Below, one piece after another: positions 1 to 6,912 of a stretch of DNA of 20,732 nucleotides. The notes under the pieces were generated by a model. That model searched no databases. It had not been told where the DNA came from and was given only the letters and a program-made list of their open reading frames with translations. This DNA comes from Rikenellaceae bacterium. Lineage in GTDB: Bacteria; Bacteroidota; Bacteroidia; Bacteroidales; UBA932. Numbering within the stretch: the stretch's first letter is position 1; each line of letters starts with the position of its first letter. The stretch is taken from the NCBI GenBank assembly GCA_900769735.1, contig CAAGHY010000090.1:1-20732 (forward strand), given 5' to 3'. The position numbers and the translations under genes were made by a program.

Positions 1-554
1 AGCGCATCAAAGGTGAGCAGAAAGTTTACATTGTAATGAACAAACCAAAAGATTTTGTCACTACAATGAGCGATCCTCACGCTGAGAAAACAGTTATGCA
101 GCTTGTTGAGGGCAACTGTCCTGAGAGAGTATATCCTGTAGGAAGACTTGATAAAGCTACAACAGGTGTATTGCTTCTTACAAATGACGGTGACCTTGCG
201 GACAAGCTTACCCACCCTTCATTTGAGAAGAAGAAGATCTACCACGTCCACTTGGACAAGAACTTCAAGCGCACAGATATGGATGCACTTTTGGAGGGTA
301 TCAAACTTGAGGACGGTTTCATCCAGGCAGACGCCCTTTCATACATTGACGAGGACAAGACTCAGGTAGGCGTAGAGATCCACTCAGGCAGAAACAGAAT
401 TGTAAGAAGAATGTTCGAGCACTTCGGTTACAAGGTTAAGAAACTTGACAGAGTTTACTTTGCAGGACTTACCAAAAAGAACCTTAGAAGAGGCCAGTGG
501 AGATTCCTTACAGACCTTGAGGTTTCAATGCTTAAAATGGGTTCATTTGAGTAA
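1..554 (+). CDS. RluB/RsuA-family rRNA pseudouridine synthase, 5'-truncated
   Basis: The reading frame is open from base 3 and enters from outside the window, so the start and any N-terminal S4 RNA-binding domain are missing. The visible part is the catalytic domain of the RsuA/RluB/RluE/RluF family: a VMNKPKDFVTT segment, then GRLDKATTGVLLLTNDGD, whose Asp (codon at 150-152) is the expected catalytic nucleophile, then NRIVRRMFEHFGYKVKKLDR near the C-terminus. These enzymes turn specific uridines of ribosomal RNA into pseudouridine; RluB acts on 23S rRNA helix 80 in E. coli. Which uridine is modified here cannot be read from the sequence. The internal ATG at 36 lies inside the conserved motif and is not the start. 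era follows after 14 bp, so the two are probably one operon with a shared ribosome-maturation theme. Confidence 0.9.
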   Translation, partial: RIKGEQKVYIVMNKPKDFVTTMSDPHAEKTVMQLVEGNCPERVYPVGRLDKATTGVLLLTNDGDLADKLTHPSFEKKKIYHVHLDKNFKRTDMDALLEGIKLEDGFIQADALSYIDEDKTQVGVEIHSGRNRIVRRMFEHFGYKVKKLDRVYFAGLTKKNLRRGQWRFLTDLEVSMLKMGSFE

Positions 555-568
555 AACTCCGCCAGACT

Positions 569-1474
569 ATGGAAATGGAAAATGGAATGGACCAGATAAA
601 CAAAGCTGGTTTTGTTAACATAATCGGTAATCCTAACGTTGGAAAATCCACCCTTATGAATGCACTTGTAGGGGAGAAACTTTCCATTGTAACCGCAAAA
701 GCCCAAACTACAAGACACCGTATTATGGGTATTGTAAACGGTGCGGACTACCAGATTGTATTCTCTGATACTCCAGGTATCCTTAAGCCCAACTATATGC
801 TTCAGGAGAGCATGATGGACTTTGTGGAGACCGCAATCGGTGATGCAGACATTATCCTTTATGTTACCGATGTTGTTGAGAAGATTGACAAGAACATTGA
901 GTACATCAACAAACTCAACCAGGTGGAGTGCCCTGTTATCATTGCCATCAACAAAATTGATGAGACAAAACAGGATAAAGTTGTTGAGCTTGTAGAGAAA
1001 TGGCACGCAACCGTTCCAAAAGCAGAGATTCTTCCAATCTCCGCACTCAACAAGTTCAATGTGGACGTACTGCTTAACAGACTTGTTGAGCTGTTGCCAC
1101 AGCAGCACGCCTGGTATGACAGGGATGTGTTCACAGACAAGAGCATGCGCTTCTTTGCATCTGAGATCATCAGGGAGAAGATCCTCCTTAACTACAACAA
1201 GGAGATCCCTTACTGCACAGAGGTTGTAATTGAAGAGTTCAAAGAGAGCGAGGAGATCTACAACATAAGCGCAATAATAAACGTAATAAGGGAATCGCAG
1301 AAAGGAATAATCATAGGCCCTAAAGGACTTGCACTGAAACGCGTAGGCACACAGGCCCGTAGGGATATGGAGAAATTCTTTGAAAAGAAAGTGTTCCTTA
1401 AAATGTTTGTAAAAGTAAATCCGGACTGGAGAGAAAGCAAAAAGGAACTCAAGAAGTTCGGTTACATATACTAA
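569..1474 (+). CDS. era: GTPase Era, ribosome assembly factor
   Basis: 301 residues, the usual Era length. G1 P-loop GNPNVGKST at 20-28, G3 DTPG at 67-70, G4 NKID at 128-131 and a G5-like SAL at 158-160 make the GTPase domain. The C-terminal KH domain carries its GPKG loop at 250-253 and continues through DMEKFFEKKVFLKMFVKV. Era binds the 3' end of 16S rRNA and checks 30S subunit maturation, acting in the cytoplasm at the membrane face. The start at 569 is the first ATG after the upstream stop; in-frame ATGs at 575 and 587 are also possible and no Shine-Dalgarno sequence decides between them. Residues before about 12 are not conserved in the family, so the exact start is uncertain. An intrinsic terminator follows immediately. 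Confidence 0.95.
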   Translation: MEMENGMDQINKAGFVNIIGNPNVGKSTLMNALVGEKLSIVTAKAQTTRHRIMGIVNGADYQIVFSDTPGILKPNYMLQESMMDFVETAIGDADIILYVTDVVEKIDKNIEYINKLNQVECPVIIAINKIDETKQDKVVELVEKWHATVPKAEILPISALNKFNVDVLLNRLVELLPQQHAWYDRDVFTDKSMRFFASEIIREKILLNYNKEIPYCTEVVIEEFKESEEIYNISAIINVIRESQKGIIIGPKGLALKRVGTQARRDMEKFFEKKVFLKMFVKVNPDWRESKKELKKFGYIY

Positions 1475-1480
1475 AGCAAC

Positions 1481-1508
1481 GAGGGCCCGCAAGGCCCTCT
1501 TGATTATT
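1481..1508 (+). terminator. Intrinsic terminator of era
   Basis: GAGGGCC (1481-1487) pairs with GGCCCTC (1493-1499) around a 5-base loop. It starts 6 bases after the era stop codon and is followed by a T-rich but interrupted tract. The stem is strong and the tract only moderate. Confidence 0.7.
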
Positions 1509-1521
1509 CTATGGTATAATT

Positions 1522-1553
1522 GCCAAAAATCTTGTATCTGCAAATACAAGATT
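1522..1553 (-). terminator. Intrinsic terminator of aroK
   Basis: A 10-bp perfect AT-rich stem (1528-1537 with 1544-1553, 6-base loop) is followed on the minus strand by a short T run. Its first arm overlaps the first base of the plus-strand image of the aroK stop codon (1553-1555), so the hairpin begins at the very end of the gene. It faces the era terminator, as expected for convergent genes. Confidence 0.6.
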
Positions 1554-2110
1554 CATAACACTTTCCTCTCCAACTGAAATTTTACCATAAAGTCCTTAAG
1601 CTGCCCTCCCATCTTCTTTTCTCCAGTATTGTAAACCCATTTGGCACAATCAATATATGCCTGTTCCCTACTGGCCATAAGATCATCTATAGATGAAGAT
1701 ATCTCCTCCTCTGATTTTCCCGCCAACAACGGCCTTCTGGAATTGTTCTTTACAAGACGTCCCAAAAGCACCTCTTTTGGGCACTGCAGATATACACAAT
1801 GGGTATTGTTCTGCACCACCTCCACACTTGGTCCGTAAGTTACCGTTCCCCCTCCAAGAGCCAGAACAAGTATATATGGTTCTTTGGAACTCAGATAATT
1901 GTACTCCTCCACAATCTCCATCAGGCACTCCTTCTCCTGCTCCCTGAACCACTCCTCACCGTTCTTTGCAAAAATTGCAGAAACCTTCATAGCCCATTTG
2001 TCCTCTATGTAATCATCAAGATCAATGAACCTGCAGTTACAGGCTGATGCCAGTCCCCTTCCCAGAGTACTTTTACCGCTACCCATAAATCCGCATAGAG
2101 TTATTATCAT
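1553..2110 (-). CDS. aroK: Shikimate kinase
   Basis: 185 residues, normal for the family. It phosphorylates shikimate at the 3-hydroxyl with ATP in the chorismate pathway. Visible motifs: P-loop GFMGSGKST at 7-15; DLDD at 30-33 supplying the shikimate-contacting Asp; FRxxE at 55-59 with the substrate-binding Arg56; the GGG substrate loop at 86-88; and the LID segment with R125-R126-P127-L128-L129. The start is fixed by the P-loop, which lies only 6 residues from the Met, as in other shikimate kinases. It lies 24 bp downstream of parC and is last in the recJ-parC-aroK run. The spacer before its ATG contains TATCGGGAA, one copy of the window's over-represented word. The next shikimate-pathway gene, aroE, is 12 kb away in another operon. 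The stop codon is TGA. Confidence 0.95.
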   Translation of the reverse strand: MIITLCGFMGSGKSTLGRGLASACNCRFIDLDDYIEDKWAMKVSAIFAKNGEEWFREQEKECLMEIVEEYNYLSSKEPYILVLALGGGTVTYGPSVEVVQNNTHCVYLQCPKEVLLGRLVKNNSRRPLLAGKSEEEISSSIDDLMASREQAYIDCAKWVYNTGEKKMGGQLKDFMVKFQLERKVL

Positions 2111-2134
2111 TTTCTTCCCGATAAGATATTGTTA

Positions 2135-4849
2135 TTAAAACAATGTAGGCTCGTCAAACTCCACTGTAGAACCCGGAGCAAATCCCTCTTCCCGTACAGC
2201 TCCCCCCTCTACTGAAGGTTCTTCAGAGTTCTCCGCATCCGTTTCGCTGTCGGGAAGATTATCCTCCTCCCTCTGCAGCGGCTCAATGAATTTCACACTC
2301 TCCACCTCAAATGCTGTGGCACGTTTGCCTTTTGCACGGAAACCTTTCTTCCCGATGAACTCCTCCACATCAATTGCCTCATCTTCTCTCTTGGCGTGCT
2401 TGCCTCCAAAGGTGATAAGAACTTGAGGATGAAGATCTTCAGAAAGTTCCACAAAGGTTGAACCCGGTGCCTCAGAGATGAACAATGTGGCTACATTGTC
2501 ATTTGGCTCAAATGCAAACCTTTTTATATAATGGAATCCGGTTTCTCCGTCCACATATATTGCACTGTAAGTTTTCTGCTGGTCAAACTTCTCAATCTTG
2601 AGTATATCTCCCTGATACCTGTTGCTGAGGTCAAAGTTAGTGGTATAGAATGTACCATCCTTGCAGATAACCAGAATGCGGTCTCCTGTCTGGAACTCTC
2701 CAAGCAATACACCACGTGCATCCTCATTCAAGCGGTTGATGTCCGTATCAAACCAGATTGGTTTGCCGCCAATGGTAGATTTTCCTTTTGATTTCAGCTG
2801 TACCTTATGCAACGGGTTTCTTGAAAGGATATTACCCATAGATGCCCTTCCCTTAACGGCCAGCTCTGCAAAATCATACTCAAAGATAAGTTTCTTGAGT
2901 TTTGGCCTTGGTTTGAGGAATACCTTAAGCACCTCCGCCTCTCCGTTAGGGTTTGCAGAGAACCATACAATATTTGAATCTGGCTTGCCCTGGGTTACAT
3001 CATACCATTTGTCCCTGGTTACACTGGTAACAGAGAACCTCTTGGCATATACTGTTCCTGTTGAACCGTCTGCAGAATACTTTCCGTCTTTATATACCAC
3101 ATTGTATATGGTGCGGGCATCGTTCTTCACAAACACTGCTGCGTGCAGGATATCCTTGCCCACAAAAGCCTTGTTCTGCACCTTGGTAACAATATATTTT
3201 CCGTTTTTGAGGAATACAATTATATCATCAATATCCGAGCACTCGCACAGATATTCCGCATTTTCATCTTTCTTGAGATCTGTACCCACAAATCCCTCAG
3301 ACCTGTTCACATACAGTTTGGCATTTGCCACCACAACCTTTGTTGCCTCAATGGTTTCAAAGTTGCTGATCTCTGTAAGTCTTGGGTATTTGGAACCGTA
3401 TTTCTTCTTCAGCTTCTCAAAATACGCAATAGCATACTCCACAAGATGGGCAAGATTGTGTTTCACAACCTTCATCTCATCCTCAAGTTTGGCAATCTTC
3501 TCATCCACCACCTTCACGTCAAACCTTGAGATCTTGCGCACCGGTTTCTCCACAAGCTTATGGATATCATCCATCACTATAGGGCGGTGTACAAGGTGCT
3601 GGAACTCCAGCATCTTCTTGTGCACATCCTCAAGCTGCGCCTCCCAGCTTTTAGCCTCCTGCTCAAGTATACGGTATACCTTGTTTTCAAAGAAAATCTT
3701 CTCCAATGAGAAATAGTGCCACTCGTTCTCCAGCTCAGCCAGCCTTATCTCCAGCTCCCTGCGCAAAAGCTCCTTGGTGTAGTTTGCGCTGTAACGGAGG
3801 ATCTCATCCACCCCAATGAAATGAGGGTGCTTGTCCATAATCACACACGCATTAGGAGAAATGGACACCTCACAATCTGTGAATGCATAAAGTGCATCTA
3901 TTGTCTTGTCGGGAGAAATGTCATTGTGCAGATGAATCACAATCTCCGCATTGGCCGCAGTATTGTCATCCACCTTCTTTATCTTTATTTTTCCCTTGTC
4001 ATTTGCCTTAAGGATGCTGTCAATCAGCACAGATGTACTCTTCCCGAAAGGTATCTCGGTAATTACAAGGGTTTTCTTGTCCAATTTGGAAATTTTGGCC
4101 CTCACCTTTACAGCACCACCACGCAAACCCCTGTTGTACTTGGTGCAATCTATTAGGCCTCCTGTAGGAAAATCGGGATAAAGCTCAAACTCCTCCCCTT
4201 TATAATGTGCGATGGCCGCATCAATGACTTCATTGAAGTTGTGGGGAAGGATCTTGGATGCAAGTCCAACTGCAATACCCTCAACACCCTGTACAAGCAA
4301 CAGAGGAAACTTTACCGGCAGATTTACAGGCTCAAGGTTACGTCCGTCATAGGAATTCATCCACTCGGTTGTCTTGTGGTTGAACACAACCTCCTTTGCA
4401 AATTCGCTCAGGCGAGCCTCAATGTAACGGGGTGCTGCCGCGCTGTCTCCAGTAAGGATATTACCCCAGTTTCCCTGGCAATCCACAAGCAGGTCTTTCT
4501 GGCCCAACTGCACAAGAGCATCACCAATGGAAGCATCTCCGTGCGGGTGATACTGCATTGTCTGGCCAATGATGTTTGCAACCTTGTTGAAGCGTCCGTC
4601 ATCAATATTCTTCATTGCGTGCATTATACGTCTCTGCACCGGCTTGAAACCGTCAGTGATGTGCGGAACGGCACGCTCCAGAATAACGTAAGAGGCGTAA
4701 TCCAGGAACCAGTCCTTGTACATTCCGGTAAGTTTGTACTTGTTCTCACCGTCGTGTATAAGCTTTTCATATTTTCCGGTTCCCTCACCCTGCCCTTCAG
4801 CAACTTCCTCCATTACCTCATCTTTATCAACAACTTCGTCTTCCTGCAT
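2135..4849 (-). CDS. parC: DNA topoisomerase IV subunit A (ParC/GyrA family)
   Basis: 904 residues, within the range of Bacteroidota topoisomerase IV A subunits. The subunit cuts and rejoins DNA, and with ParE unlinks daughter chromosomes. The N-terminus (1-26) is acidic and low-complexity. The breakage-reunion domain starts near residue 40; the catalytic tyrosine is Tyr142 in AAAPRYIEARL, and the quinolone-pocket segment HPHGDASIGD is at 101-110. A long coiled-coil arm covers roughly 370-480. The C-terminal third has beta-pinwheel-like repeats, and I do not see the QRRGGRG-type GyrA box, which favours ParC over GyrA. The last 45 residues are acidic and probably disordered. The gene lies between recJ (27 bp upstream) and aroK (24 bp downstream); no parE is in the window. 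The position equivalent to E. coli GyrA Ser83 is Ala105. Assignment as ParC rather than GyrA is an inference from the missing box and overall resemblance. Confidence 0.88.
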   Translation of the reverse strand: MQEDEVVDKDEVMEEVAEGQGEGTGKYEKLIHDGENKYKLTGMYKDWFLDYASYVILERAVPHITDGFKPVQRRIMHAMKNIDDGRFNKVANIIGQTMQYHPHGDASIGDALVQLGQKDLLVDCQGNWGNILTGDSAAAPRYIEARLSEFAKEVVFNHKTTEWMNSYDGRNLEPVNLPVKFPLLLVQGVEGIAVGLASKILPHNFNEVIDAAIAHYKGEEFELYPDFPTGGLIDCTKYNRGLRGGAVKVRAKISKLDKKTLVITEIPFGKSTSVLIDSILKANDKGKIKIKKVDDNTAANAEIVIHLHNDISPDKTIDALYAFTDCEVSISPNACVIMDKHPHFIGVDEILRYSANYTKELLRRELEIRLAELENEWHYFSLEKIFFENKVYRILEQEAKSWEAQLEDVHKKMLEFQHLVHRPIVMDDIHKLVEKPVRKISRFDVKVVDEKIAKLEDEMKVVKHNLAHLVEYAIAYFEKLKKKYGSKYPRLTEISNFETIEATKVVVANAKLYVNRSEGFVGTDLKKDENAEYLCECSDIDDIIVFLKNGKYIVTKVQNKAFVGKDILHAAVFVKNDARTIYNVVYKDGKYSADGSTGTVYAKRFSVTSVTRDKWYDVTQGKPDSNIVWFSANPNGEAEVLKVFLKPRPKLKKLIFEYDFAELAVKGRASMGNILSRNPLHKVQLKSKGKSTIGGKPIWFDTDINRLNEDARGVLLGEFQTGDRILVICKDGTFYTTNFDLSNRYQGDILKIEKFDQQKTYSAIYVDGETGFHYIKRFAFEPNDNVATLFISEAPGSTFVELSEDLHPQVLITFGGKHAKREDEAIDVEEFIGKKGFRAKGKRATAFEVESVKFIEPLQREEDNLPDSETDAENSEEPSVEGGAVREEGFAPGSTVEFDEPTLF

Positions 4850-4876
4850 AATCTTATACTGTTTTTTGCAAACTCT

Positions 4877-6619
4877 TTATATAAAGTCTTCCCTGTTCCT
4901 GATATCCTTGATCCTCAACTGCAGATTGGCAATGCCCCTGTAGTAGTTCTCTGCAATTGAATAGCAGATATCCACAGGATTGCCACCCTGCATATGACTG
5001 AAATGCTCACTCTTGTTGAATGCAATAGCAGAGATGTGCCTGTACGGCTCATCCTCCTGAATCAGCTCCAGTTTAAGGTGGCCGTTGTCACTTCCCACAA
5101 TCCTTCCGTTACCGTTGTCGTACACATTCTCAGTTACAAACACAGGAGAACTGTTGCCCGGGCCAAACGGCTGGAACTGTTTCAGAATCCTGAAGAATTT
5201 AGGGGTAATCTGCTTGAAGTCAAGGAATGAATCTATGTTCACAATTGGGGTAAGTATCTCTTTAGTAATCTTCTTTGCCACAAAATTCTCAAACCTCTCC
5301 GAAAACTCCGCAAGATTTTCCTCCTTAAGGGTCATACCTGCAGCATACATATGTCCTCCAAAGTTTTCAAGCAAATCAGAACAGCTCTCAATAGCCTCAT
5401 AAAGGTCAAACCCAGGTATACTTCTTGCAGAACCGGTAACAAAGCCGTTTGAATTTGTAAGTACAATGGTCGGCTTGTAGTACGCCTCAACCAGACGGCT
5501 GGCAACAATACCTACCACACCCTTGTGCCACTGTGAGTTGTACACCACAGTAGATTTTCTTGTCTCAAAATCAGGAGAACGCTTGACCATCTCAATTGCC
5601 TCCACGGTAATCTCACGGTCCACGTTCTTCCTCTCGTTGTTATGGACATTTATCTCTTTACCAATATTCAATGCATCCTCCTCCCTTCTTGATGTAAGCA
5701 GGTCAACTGCCATACGTCCGCTCTCCATTCTTCCCGCCGCATTGATTCTTGGACCAATCTTGAATACTATATCGTCTATGGAAATTGTATGTTTCTCAAG
5801 GCCGCTCAACTTGATCATTGAAAGCAGACCTTTTCTGGGAGCCTCATTCAGCTGCTTGAGGCCATAGAAAGCCAGCACCCTGTTCTCATCCTTTACGGAA
5901 ACAAGGTCAGTTGCAATACTTACCGCAACAAGGTCAAGGAGGTTCACAATCTTTTCAAAAGGGATACCGTATTTCTTGGCATAACCCTGCACCAGTTTGA
6001 ATCCCACTCCGCATCCCGACAAATCATCAAACGGATAGTTGCAGTCCTCCCTCTTAGGGTCCAGGATTGCCACTGCATCCGGGAGTTTCTCATCGGGAAG
6101 ATGATGGTCACAAATGATGAAATCTATACCTCTCTCCTTTGCATACTGCACCTTCTCCACAGCCTTGATGCCGCAGTCCAATGCAATCACAAGGGTATAG
6201 CCACCTTCGTGGGCCCAGTCAATTCCCTTATATGAAATGCCGTACCCCTCATCATACCTCACCGGTATGTAATACTCCAGATTCTCCGTTATTGTGCTCA
6301 GGAATGTGTAAACCAATGAAACCGCTGAAGTTCCATCCACATCATAATCACCGTAAACAAGTATCTTCTCCTTATTTTCAATTGCCTTGTGCAGACGCTC
6401 CACCGCCTTGTCCATATCCTTCATAAGGAAAGGGTCGTGCAACATTGAAAGATCAGGTCTGAAGAATGTCCTGGCCTCCTCATAAGTTGTAATACCCCTC
6501 TGTACCAGAAGGTTGGCAAGCACGGGATCCGTACCCAGCTCCTGAGCCAGGCGTCGCACAGCAGCCGGATTTCCCGGCTCCTTAACAATCCACTTTCTGC
6601 CTATATTATTAATTTCCAT
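4877..6619 (-). CDS. recJ: Single-stranded-DNA-specific exonuclease RecJ
   Basis: 580 residues from the ATG at 6619, the usual RecJ size. It degrades single-stranded DNA 5'-3' in recombination and mismatch repair. DHH-phosphoesterase motifs, in this numbering: GDYDVDGT at 90-97, DCG at 148-150 and CDHH at 170-173, which supply Mn2+ ligands. The DHHA1 segment carries the expected GGH (in ENFGGHMYAAG), followed by a C-terminal OB-like region. An in-frame ATG exists 14 codons upstream (6661), but a good TAnnTTTG promoter box (6626-6633) lies between the two and family similarity begins only after the downstream Met, so 6619 is preferred. First gene of recJ-parC-aroK on the minus strand, divergent from lysS. 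Confidence 0.93.
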   Translation of the reverse strand: MEINNIGRKWIVKEPGNPAAVRRLAQELGTDPVLANLLVQRGITTYEEARTFFRPDLSMLHDPFLMKDMDKAVERLHKAIENKEKILVYGDYDVDGTSAVSLVYTFLSTITENLEYYIPVRYDEGYGISYKGIDWAHEGGYTLVIALDCGIKAVEKVQYAKERGIDFIICDHHLPDEKLPDAVAILDPKREDCNYPFDDLSGCGVGFKLVQGYAKKYGIPFEKIVNLLDLVAVSIATDLVSVKDENRVLAFYGLKQLNEAPRKGLLSMIKLSGLEKHTISIDDIVFKIGPRINAAGRMESGRMAVDLLTSRREEDALNIGKEINVHNNERKNVDREITVEAIEMVKRSPDFETRKSTVVYNSQWHKGVVGIVASRLVEAYYKPTIVLTNSNGFVTGSARSIPGFDLYEAIESCSDLLENFGGHMYAAGMTLKEENLAEFSERFENFVAKKITKEILTPIVNIDSFLDFKQITPKFFRILKQFQPFGPGNSSPVFVTENVYDNGNGRIVGSDNGHLKLELIQEDEPYRHISAIAFNKSEHFSHMQGGNPVDICYSIAENYYRGIANLQLRIKDIRNREDFI

Positions 6620-6625
6620 AACACA

Positions 6626-6633
6626 CAAAGATA
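6626..6633 (-). promoter_or_regulatory. Candidate -7 box of recJ
   Basis: On the minus strand this reads TATCTTTG, an exact match to the Bacteroidota -7 consensus TAnnTTTG. A GTTG/TTTG-rich stretch lies 15-20 bases upstream as a possible -33 element. Only 6 bases separate the box from the recJ ATG, so the transcript would have almost no leader. Confidence 0.55.
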
Positions 6634-6666
6634 AGAATTTAATTTCACCAAAACAACACATTTAAA

Positions 6667-6793
6667 GTTACGTTGTCTTATTGTGTATTTCATTGATTCC
6701 CAGAGATATAATTTTTGCATTTTCCATAAAAAACAAAACTCCAGTTTTTTAAATTGTTGATTATGTACAAGTTGCACAATAAGACAACGTAAC
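6667..6793. repeat. 19-bp perfect inverted repeat enclosing 89 bp
   Basis: GTTACGTTGTCTTATTGTG at 6667-6685 is the exact reverse complement of 6775-6793; pairing stops at both the inner and outer next base. The 89-bp interior is AT-rich. Both core promoters (recJ -7 box at 6626-6633, lysS -7 box at 6841-6848) lie outside it. It could be an invertible segment, a small non-autonomous mobile element, or an RNA with a long closing stem. I see no matching target-site duplication in the immediate flanks (TTTAAA on the left, ATCAAA on the right) and no recombinase gene in the window. Confidence 0.9.
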
Positions 6794-6796
6794 ATC

Positions 6797-6827
6797 AAAA
6801 AAAAGGGCGTGAGCCCGGCGGTTTTTT
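6797..6827. terminator. Short GC hairpin flanked by A8 and T6
   Basis: GGGC (6805-6808) pairs with GCCC (6813-6816) around GTGA. Read on the minus strand it is directly followed by eight T, the form of an intrinsic terminator pointing from lysS toward recJ. Read on the plus strand GGCGG intervenes before six T (6822-6827). The stem is only 4 bp, so it may be an operator or be incidental. Confidence 0.35.
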
Positions 6828-6840
6828 AAGCAAAAAACAT

Positions 6841-6848
6841 TATTTTTG
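6841..6848 (+). promoter_or_regulatory. Candidate -7 box of lysS
   Basis: TATTTTTG matches TAnnTTTG exactly. No clear TTTG -33 element stands 19-21 bases upstream, only a T run at 6822-6827. Transcription would start near 6853 and give a leader of about 60 bases before the lysS ATG. Confidence 0.45.
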
Positions 6849-6912
6849 TCTTTTGTACATTCCCGTAAAAATTTGAGGGAAAAATATTTCTGAATAATTA
6901 AAGACTAGATAT

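Larger units (their letters stand above)
6620..6912. other. Divergent recJ-lysS intergenic region
   Basis: 293 bases with no credible gene. In order it holds: the recJ -7 box; an AT-rich segment bounded by a 19-bp perfect inverted repeat (6667-6793); a GC hairpin flanked by A8 and T6 (6797-6827); the sequence GTTTTTT-AAGC-AAAAAAC (6821-6837), itself a small inverted repeat; a lysS -7 box (6841-6848); and about 60 bases of leader before lysS. Inside the bounded segment there are further short inverted repeats (6728-6734 with 6744-6750, and AAAACT-CC-AGTTTT at 6735-6748). A 65-codon frame crosses it on the minus strand but shows no protein-like features. Confidence 0.7.

Noticed and set aside
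455..1549. Long open frame (364 codons) antisense to era
   Set aside because: It lies opposite a certain Era gene with all GTPase and KH motifs. The translation is Cys/Tyr/Leu-rich with no recognisable domain, and comes from the biased codons of the sense gene.
2661..4960. Several open frames of 128-351 codons on the plus strand over parC
   Set aside because: All are antisense to the continuous 904-residue topoisomerase frame, have Ser/Thr/Phe-rich or Leu/His-rich composition and no motifs.
6620..6661. Upstream in-frame ATG giving RecJ 14 extra residues
   Set aside because: The extra residues are not RecJ-like, and the likely recJ promoter box lies between the two start codons.
6601..6798. 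65-codon minus-strand frame across the recJ leader and the 19-bp inverted repeat
   Set aside because: It overlaps the recJ start in another frame, contains both arms of the repeat and shows no protein-like pattern.
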